Notes under the pieces: generated by a model
Databases searched by the model: none
What the model was told of the DNA's origin: nothing
The model's input: only the letters and a program-made list of their open reading frames with translations
Assembly: GCF_008806595.1 (NCBI RefSeq)
Contig: NZ_VZRB01000017.1
Span: 1-64,000 of the forward strand
Direction of reading: 5' to 3'
Source: Streptomyces luteolifulvus
GTDB lineage: Bacteria > Actinomycetota > Actinomycetes > Streptomycetales > Streptomycetaceae
DNA: 64,000 nt
Shown: piece after piece, positions 58,429-64,000 of the stretch
Layout of the letters: every line of letters begins with the position of its first letter
Position numbering within the stretch: position 1 is the stretch's first letter
Program-made: the position numbers and the translations under genes

Positions 58429-59601
58429 TCAGATCTCGCGCACCCCCCGCCGCCACACCCCCGCCACCAGCGGGACGCCGGGGCGGTAGGAGAGGTGGAC
58501 GTGGCTCGGGGCGTCGAGAAGGGTGAGGTCCGCCCGGGCGCCCGGGGTGAGGTGGCCGATGTCGGTGCGGCGCAGGGCGCGGGCTCCGCCGGCCGTGGCC
58601 GACCAGACCGCCTCGTCGGGGGTCATGCCCATGTCCCGTACCGCGAGGGCGATGCAGAAGGGGACGGAGGAGGTGAAGGACGAGCCCGGGTTGCAGTCCG
58701 TGGACAGGGCGACGGTGACGCCCGCGTCGAGGAGGCGGCGGGCGTTCGGCCAGTCGGCGCGGGTGGAGAACTCCGCGCCGGGGAGGAGGGTGGCGACGGT
58801 ACTGCTGTTCGCCAGCGCGTCCACGTCCTCGTCGGTGAGGTGGGTGCAGTGGTCGGCGCTGGCGGCATCGAGTTCGACGGCCAGCTGGACGCAGGGACCG
58901 TAGGACAGCTGGTTGGCGTGGATGCGCGGGTGCAGGCCCTTCGCCCGGCCCGCGGTGAGGATCGTGCGGGCCTGGTCGCCGTCGAAGGCGCCCTTCTCGC
59001 AGAAGACGTCGATCCAGCGGGCGTGCGGGGCGCAGGCGTCGAGCATCTCGCCGGTGACGAGGGCGACGTAGCCGGCCGGGTCCTCGGCGAAGTCGGGCGG
59101 CACGATGTGGGCGCCGAGGTAGGTGACCTCGTCGGTGTGGCGGGCGGCGAGGCGCAGGGCGCGGGCCTCGTCCTCGACGGTCAGGCCGTAGCCGGACTTC
59201 GTCTCGAAGGTGGTCGTGCCCTGGCGGAGGGCCTCGGCGAGATAGCGGGTGAGGTTGGCCTCCAGCTCGGCGTCCGACGCCGCCCGGGTCGCCGCGACCG
59301 TCGTACGGATGCCGCCGGCGCTGTAGGCGCGGCCGGACATCCGGGCGTTGAACTCCTGGGTGCGGTCACCGGCGAAGACCAGGTGGGAGTGGGAGTCGAC
59401 GAAGCCCGGGAGCACCGCACGGCCACCGGCGTCGACCCGGTTGTCAGTGGCGGGTGCTTTGCTTGATTCACCGGTCCACGCGATGCGGTCGCCGTCGACG
59501 ACGACGGCCGCGTCCTGGATCAGTCCGAGGGGGGAGCCCCGTCCGAGGGAGGGGTCGTTGGTGACCAGCGTGGCGATGTTGGTGATGACAGTGCTGCTCA
59601 T
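58429..59601 (-). CDS. hutI: imidazolonepropionase
   Basis: This 390-residue amidohydrolase opens imidazolone propionate to formiminoglutamate (third step of histidine breakdown). Metal and substrate motifs are VLPGFVDSHSHLVFAGDRTQEF (HxH), GIRTTVAATRAAS, TTTFETKSGYGLTVEDE, YLGAHIVPPDF, RIHANQLSYG, ASADHCTHLTDED and VALSTDCNPGSSFTSSVPF. The start is ATG 59601 with GAGGAC upstream. It is last in hutU-M20-hutF-hutI, 35 bases after hutF. Confidence 0.96.
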   Translation of the reverse strand: MSSTVITNIATLVTNDPSLGRGSPLGLIQDAAVVVDGDRIAWTGESSKAPATDNRVDAGGRAVLPGFVDSHSHLVFAGDRTQEFNARMSGRAYSAGGIRTTVAATRAASDAELEANLTRYLAEALRQGTTTFETKSGYGLTVEDEARALRLAARHTDEVTYLGAHIVPPDFAEDPAGYVALVTGEMLDACAPHARWIDVFCEKGAFDGDQARTILTAGRAKGLHPRIHANQLSYGPCVQLAVELDAASADHCTHLTDEDVDALANSSTVATLLPGAEFSTRADWPNARRLLDAGVTVALSTDCNPGSSFTSSVPFCIALAVRDMGMTPDEAVWSATAGGARALRRTDIGHLTPGARADLTLLDAPSHVHLSYRPGVPLVAGVWRRGVREI

Positions 59602-59636
59602 CGTGTCCTCATGGGTGGCGGATCCGTGGGCGGTGG

Positions 59637-60983
59637 TCAGGCGCGCAGGGCTTCGACGGCCCGCGCGAGGGCCTGCGGCACATCCGGTACGAGCGTGTGC
59701 GCGCCGTCTCGTACGACATGCCGTCCGCCGACGACCGTGTGCCGCACGTCCGCAGCGGTCGCCGCGAATACGGCCGTCTCGGCGCCGAGCCCGGGCAGCG
59801 GCCCCGCTGTCCTGACCGAGTCGAGCGCGATCGTGGTGAGGTCGGCGAGCGCGCCCTGCTCGATGCTGCCCGCCTCCTCCCAGCCGAGGGCGGCATGGCC
59901 GTCGGCGGAGGCCGCTCGCAGCAGGGCGGCGGCCGCCCAGTGGCCGCGGGTACGCGTGCGCAGCCGCTCGTTCAGCTCCATCGCGCGTGCCTCTTCGAGC
60001 AGGTCGATCACGGCGTGGCTGTCGGAGCCGAGAGAGAGCGGCGAACCCTGTCGTTGCAGAGCGACGGCGGGTCCGATGCCGTCGGCGAGGTCGCGCTCGG
60101 TGGTGGGGCACATGCAGGTGCCGGTGCCGGAGCGGCCGATCAGCGCGATGTCCTCGTCGGTGAGGTGCGTGTTGTGGACGCCGGTGGTGCGCCGGCCAAG
60201 CACACCGTGGTCGGCGAGAAGTTGCGTGGGTGTGCACCCGTGGACCTCCCGGCAGGCGTCGTTCTCCGCGGTCTGCTCGGACAGGTGCACATGGAGCGGG
60301 GCCCGCCGCTCCTCGGCCCATCGCGCCACGGTCGCCAGCTGGTTCGCGGGCACGGCCCGTACGGAGTGAATCGCCGCACCAATCCGCGCGTGATCCTGGT
60401 CCTTGAGAACTGAACAGCGTTCCGCCCAGGCGTCGGCCGTCCCGTCGGAGAAGCGGCGCTGGTGGGCGCTGGGCGGCTGCCCGAAGCCGGCGGAGAGGTA
60501 CGCGGTGTCGAGGAGGGTGATACGGATACCGGCTTCGGCGGCGGCCTGGAGAAGGGCCTCACCCATCGCGTTCGGGTCGGCGTAGGGCGTGCCGTCCAAG
60601 GTGTGGTGCACGTAGTGGAACTCGCCGACGGCCGTGATGCCGGCCAGCGCCATCTCGGCGTACACGGCACGGGCGAGCGCGTGGTAGGTCTCCGGGGTCA
60701 GCCGGTCGGCGAAGGAGTACATGACCTCGCGCCACGTCCAGAAGGTGCCGGAGCCGACCTGGACGGTGCCGCGCAGGGCGCGGTGGAAGGCATGCGAGTG
60801 CGCGTTCGCCAGCCCTGGCAGCGTCAGCCCGCGCAGGACCTCGGCGCCGGGCGGCGGCGTGGGCGTGTCCGTGCGGACGGCGGTGATCCGTCCGTTCGCC
60901 ACCTCGACGGCGACCCCCGGCTCGACGTGCGTGTCGAGCCAGGCGTGCTCCAGCCAGTACGTCCGCGTGCGGGGGTGCGTCAC
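59637..60983 (-). CDS. hutF: formimidoylglutamate deiminase
   Basis: This 448-residue amidohydrolase converts N-formimino-glutamate to N-formyl-glutamate and ammonia. It shows LTLPGLANAHSHAFHRALRGT (HxH metal site), TAVGEFHYVHH, PLHVHLSEQTAENDACREVHG, GVHNTHLTDEDIALIG, CMCPTTERDLADGI and PLSLGSDSHAVIDLLEEARAMELNER, matching HutF rather than guanine deaminases. The start is GTG 60983, overlapping the upstream M20 stop by 4 bases. Presence of HutF implies the five-step route via formylglutamate. Confidence 0.94.
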   Translation of the reverse strand: MTHPRTRTYWLEHAWLDTHVEPGVAVEVANGRITAVRTDTPTPPPGAEVLRGLTLPGLANAHSHAFHRALRGTVQVGSGTFWTWREVMYSFADRLTPETYHALARAVYAEMALAGITAVGEFHYVHHTLDGTPYADPNAMGEALLQAAAEAGIRITLLDTAYLSAGFGQPPSAHQRRFSDGTADAWAERCSVLKDQDHARIGAAIHSVRAVPANQLATVARWAEERRAPLHVHLSEQTAENDACREVHGCTPTQLLADHGVLGRRTTGVHNTHLTDEDIALIGRSGTGTCMCPTTERDLADGIGPAVALQRQGSPLSLGSDSHAVIDLLEEARAMELNERLRTRTRGHWAAAALLRAASADGHAALGWEEAGSIEQGALADLTTIALDSVRTAGPLPGLGAETAVFAATAADVRHTVVGGRHVVRDGAHTLVPDVPQALARAVEALRA

Positions 60984-62320
60984 CTGCAGGCCAGCCCTTC
61001 CAGTACGTCGGCGAGTGCGGTCACCCCGGCCACGCAGTCGTCCTCGGCGGCGGACTCGGCCGGCGAGTGCGAGACGCCCGTGGGGTTGCGCACGAACAGC
61101 ATGGCGGTCGGGATGCTCCCGGAAAGGATTCCGGCGTCGTGTCCGGCACCCGTGCCGAGGACGGGAACCTTGAGGTCGGTGTCCCTGCCCAGGATGCGGG
61201 CGAGTTCCTCGCGCAGGGCGTGGTCGAACTCGACGACGGGCGTGAAGGACTCCCGGACGACGTCGAGGTCCACGCCGTGGGCGGCGGCGTACTCCCGGGC
61301 GGCCTTCTCGACACCGCTGACCGCGGTGTCGAGGCTCTCCTGCTCGGCGGCGCGGGAGTCGAGCCAGCCACGCACCAGGGAAGGGACGGCATTGACGCCG
61401 TTCGGCTCGACCGCGATCTTGCCGAAGGTGGCGACGGCACCGGCGAGTTCGGCCTCGCGACGGGCGGCGAGGACGGTCTCGGCGTACGACAGCATCGGGT
61501 CCCGTCGGTCGGCCAGCCGGGTCGTGCCGGCGTGGTTGGCCTCGCCGCGGAAGTCGAACCGCCACCGCCCGTGCGGCCAGATGGCGCTCGCGATGCCGAC
61601 CCGGTCGCCGGACAGGTCGAGCGCCCGCCCCTGCTCGACATGGAGTTCCACGAACGCGCCGATACGGGCGAGCCGTTCGGGGTCGGCCCCGATGGCGTCG
61701 GGGTCGTATCCGGCGGCCTCCATGGCCTGCGGGAGTGTGATCCCGTCGCCGTCGGTCAGCCGGTGCGCCTGCTCGACGCCGAGCTGCCCCGCGGTGAGCC
61801 GCGAGCCGACACAGGCGAGCCCGAACCGGGCGCCCTCCTCGTCGCCGAAGCTGACGATGGCGAGGGGCTTGCTGAACCGTGCGTTCCTGCCGCGCAGTTC
61901 GTCCAGTGCGGCGAAGGAGGACACGACTCCGAGGGGCCCGTCGAAGGCCCCGCCGTCGGGCACGGAGTCGAGATGCGACCCGGTGACGACGGCGTCCCCC
62001 GCGGCGGGATCCCCGAGCCAGGCCCACTGGTTGCCGTTCCGGTCGATCTCATAGGTCAGCCCGCGGTCCTCGGCCTGCGCCTTGAACCAGGCCCGGCACT
62101 CGGCGTCGGCATCCGTCCAGGCGAACCGGCGGTAGCCGCCGGAGTCGGGGTACCGCCCGATGGGAAGCAGCTCGCGCCACATCGTGTGAAAGGAGCTGCC
62201 GACGGGCTGTGGGCAGTCGTTCCGCAGGGCGGAGCGGGCCGCGCTCGGCGACGGGACGTCCGCCGACGAGGCATCCGCCCCCACCGCGGAGTTGCTGTGC
62301 CTACGCTGCACGTCGTTCAC
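60980..62320 (-). CDS. M20-family amidohydrolase (allantoate amidohydrolase-like)
   Basis: This 446-residue dinuclear-zinc hydrolase of the allantoate/N-carbamoyl amino acid amidohydrolase group has TGSHLDSVPDGGAFDGPLGV (His and bridging Asp), SFGDEEGARFGLACVGSRL (catalytic and ligand Glu), FVELHVEQGRAL, GEANHAGTTRLADRRDPML (lid-domain substrate site), VLGTGAGHDAGILSGSIPTAMLFVRNPTGVSHSPAE. It lies between hutU and hutF with 4-base overlaps on both sides, so it belongs to the histidine pathway transcript. It may take the place of HutG, releasing formate from N-formyl-glutamate; this is inference from context, and no HutG-type gene is seen in the window. Confidence 0.88.
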   Translation of the reverse strand: MNDVQRRHSNSAVGADASSADVPSPSAARSALRNDCPQPVGSSFHTMWRELLPIGRYPDSGGYRRFAWTDADAECRAWFKAQAEDRGLTYEIDRNGNQWAWLGDPAAGDAVVTGSHLDSVPDGGAFDGPLGVVSSFAALDELRGRNARFSKPLAIVSFGDEEGARFGLACVGSRLTAGQLGVEQAHRLTDGDGITLPQAMEAAGYDPDAIGADPERLARIGAFVELHVEQGRALDLSGDRVGIASAIWPHGRWRFDFRGEANHAGTTRLADRRDPMLSYAETVLAARREAELAGAVATFGKIAVEPNGVNAVPSLVRGWLDSRAAEQESLDTAVSGVEKAAREYAAAHGVDLDVVRESFTPVVEFDHALREELARILGRDTDLKVPVLGTGAGHDAGILSGSIPTAMLFVRNPTGVSHSPAESAAEDDCVAGVTALADVLEGLACR

Positions 62321-63981
62321 GCGTCGTCACCCTCACGCATGGGCACCCGGACCCCACGCTCCTGAGCGACCGACTCCGCGAGGTCGTACCCCGCGTCCAC
62401 GTGCCGGATGACCCCCATGCCCGGGTCATTCGTCAGAACACGCCGGATCTTCTCGCCGCCCAGCTTTGTGCCGTCCGCCACCGTCACCTGCCCGGCGTGG
62501 ATGGACCGGCCCATGCCGACCCCGCCACCGTGGTGGAGGGAGACCCACGACGCACCGGAGGCCACGTTCACCATCGCATTCAGCAGCGGCCAGTCGGCGA
62601 TCGCGTCGGAGCCGTCGAGCATGGCCTCGGTCTCGCGGTAGGGGGAGGCGACGGAACCGCAGTCGAGGTGGTCGCGGCCGATGGCCAGCGGTGCCGCGAG
62701 TTCGCCGCTCGCCACCATGTCGTTGAACCGCTCGCCGGCCTTGTCGCGTTCGCCGTAGCCGAGCCAGCAGATACGGGCGGGCAGGCCCTGGAAGTGGACG
62801 CGCTCACCGGCCATCTTGATCCAGCGGGCCAGGGACTCGTTCTCGGGGAAGAGGTCCAGGATCGCCTTGTCGGTCTTCGCGATGTCGGAGGCCTCGCCGG
62901 ACAGGGCCGCCCAGCGGAAGGGGCCCTTGCCCTCGCAGAAGAGGGGGCGGATGTAGGCGGGGACGAAGCCGGGGAAGGCGAACGCCCGGTCGTACCCGGC
63001 GAGCTGGGCCTCGCCGCGGATCGAGTTGCCGTAGTCGAAGACCTCGGCGCCGGCGTCCATGAAGCCGACCATCGCCTCGACATGCCGGGCCATCGACTCG
63101 CGGGCGCGGGTCGTGAAGCCGGCCGGGTCCTTGGCCGCGGCGGAGGCCATGTCCTCGAAGTCGGTGCCGAGCGGGAGGTAGGCGAGCGGGTCGTGGGCCG
63201 AGGTCTGGTCGGTGACGATGTCGATGGGGGCGCCCATGGCGAGCAGCTGCGGCACGAGGTCGGCGGCGTTGCCGAGGACGCCGATGGAGAGCGGGCGGCG
63301 GGCGTCGCGGGCCTCGGTCGCCAGCTGGAGGGCGTGGTCGAGGGAGTCGGCCTTCACATCCAGGTACCGGTGCTCGATACGCCGCTCGATCGCGCGCGGG
63401 TCGCAGTCGATGCAGATCGCGACGCCGTCGTTCATGGTCACGGCCAGCGGCTGGGCGCCGCCCATGCCGCCGAGGCCGGCGGTCAGGGTGATCGTGCCGG
63501 CGAGGGTGCCGTTGAACTTCTTCGCGGCGACGGCGGCGAAGGTCTCGTAGGTGCCCTGGAGGATGCCCTGGGTGCCGATGTAGATCCAGGAGCCGGCGGT
63601 CATCTGGCCGTACATGGTCAGGCCGAGGGCCTCCAGACGGCGGAACTCCTCCCAGTTGGCCCAGTCGCCGACGAGGTTGGAGTTGGCGATGAGCACCCGC
63701 GGCGCCCATTCGTGGGTCTGCATGACACCGACCGGGCGGCCGGACTGGACGAGCATCGTCTCGTCCTGCTTCAGCCCCTTCAGGGTCCGCACCATCGCGT
63801 CGAAGGAGCGCCAGTCGCGGGCCGCCTTGCCGGTGCCGCCGTAGACGACGAGCTTGTCGGGGTGTTCGGCGACCTCGGGGTCGAGGTTGTTCTGCAGCAT
63901 CCGCAGGGCGGCTTCCTGCTGCCATCCCAGGGCGCTCAGTTCCGTACCGCGCGGCGCTCGTACGGGGCGGGGTCCTGACAT
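62317..63981 (-). CDS. hutU: urocanate hydratase
   Basis: This 554-residue NAD-dependent enzyme hydrates urocanate to imidazolone propionate. Signatures are EVAEHPDKLVVYGGTGKAARDWRSFDA, LIANSNLVGDWANWEEF, SWIYIGTQGILQGTYETF, TAGLGGMGGAQPLAVTMNDG, VDAGAEVFDYGNSIR-like FMDAGAEVFDYGNSIRGEA, ARICWLGYGERDKAG and HHGGGVGMGRSIHAGQV. ATG 63981 has AGGAGG 7 bases upstream, and the gene is complete. First in the minus-strand hut series; the promoter lies in or beyond the last 19 bases. Confidence 0.97.
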   Translation of the reverse strand: MSGPRPVRAPRGTELSALGWQQEAALRMLQNNLDPEVAEHPDKLVVYGGTGKAARDWRSFDAMVRTLKGLKQDETMLVQSGRPVGVMQTHEWAPRVLIANSNLVGDWANWEEFRRLEALGLTMYGQMTAGSWIYIGTQGILQGTYETFAAVAAKKFNGTLAGTITLTAGLGGMGGAQPLAVTMNDGVAICIDCDPRAIERRIEHRYLDVKADSLDHALQLATEARDARRPLSIGVLGNAADLVPQLLAMGAPIDIVTDQTSAHDPLAYLPLGTDFEDMASAAAKDPAGFTTRARESMARHVEAMVGFMDAGAEVFDYGNSIRGEAQLAGYDRAFAFPGFVPAYIRPLFCEGKGPFRWAALSGEASDIAKTDKAILDLFPENESLARWIKMAGERVHFQGLPARICWLGYGERDKAGERFNDMVASGELAAPLAIGRDHLDCGSVASPYRETEAMLDGSDAIADWPLLNAMVNVASGASWVSLHHGGGVGMGRSIHAGQVTVADGTKLGGEKIRRVLTNDPGMGVIRHVDAGYDLAESVAQERGVRVPMREGDDA

Positions 63982-64000
63982 GGTCTGCCTCCTAGCGGAT

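Overview
The window is chromosomal DNA of a Streptomyces or very close relative. The evidence is very high GC with strong third-position GC bias, many GTG and TTG starts, many 4-nt ATGA/GTGA gene overlaps, a complete WhiB, an F420 biosynthesis pair and a sigma-I-type partner-switching locus. The left edge is the 5' end of a 16S rRNA gene reading out of the window. No phage, insertion sequence, CRISPR array or tRNA was seen, and most of the window looks like conserved core chromosome.

Layout. 1-600: 16S 5' end, long rrn leader and promoters. 0.6-3.5 kb: SpoIIM-family and RDD membrane proteins and a protein of unknown function. 3.6-11.3 kb (minus strand): DUF3499, phosphomannomutase, Trm112-like, SIS protein, mannose-6-phosphate isomerase, CDF transporter and S-adenosylhomocysteinase. 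11.6-17.8 kb: a zincin-fold protein, a secreted DUF5719 protein coupled to a giant membrane glycosyltransferase, and whiB. 18.5-22.4 kb (plus strand): cysteine dioxygenase, fbiA, fbiB and an AlkA-type glycosylase. 22.6-26.1 kb: mannose-1-phosphate guanylyltransferase, a secreted PGRP amidase and a TIGR03089 protein. 26.2-36.4 kb: a 47-bp tandem array, then five LytR-CpsA-Psr (LCP) genes with a glycosyltransferase and a thioesterase. 36.4-42.8 kb: GrpB, methyltransferase, copper-storage protein, acyl-CoA dehydrogenase, UDP-glucose dehydrogenase, and a CGNR regulator divergent from two VOC genes across a symmetric operator array. 42.8-49.8 kb: a dead dipeptidase beside an intact one, purE, purK, GtrA and a two-component system. 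50.0-54.1 kb: a four-gene surface operon. 54.3-56.6 kb: anti-sigma, anti-anti-sigma and sigma factor. 56.8-58.4 kb: a lectin-tailed membrane protein. 58.4-64 kb: hutI, hutF, an M20 hydrolase and hutU.

How the genes work together. Much of the window serves the envelope: mannose activation (manA, manB, guanylyltransferase), membrane glycosyltransferases, LCP ligases that attach glycopolymers to peptidoglycan, an amidase, UDP-glucuronate supply and sortase-anchored proteins. Gene order from sahH through whiB/fbiA/fbiB to TIGR03089, then fadE-purE-purK-GtrA, matches from memory the M. tuberculosis Rv3248c-Rv3277 block. The LCP expansion, copper protein, VOC pair, dipeptidase pair and surface operon are additions.

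The best candidate for an undescribed system is the 50.0-54.1 kb operon. It encodes an LPQTG protein, a DUF916-like (WxL-interacting-type) membrane protein, a neocarzinostatin-fold-like membrane protein and an LADTG protein sharing a module with the first. It reads as an actinobacterial counterpart of the Firmicutes WxL surface complex, but this is inference from sequence patterns only.
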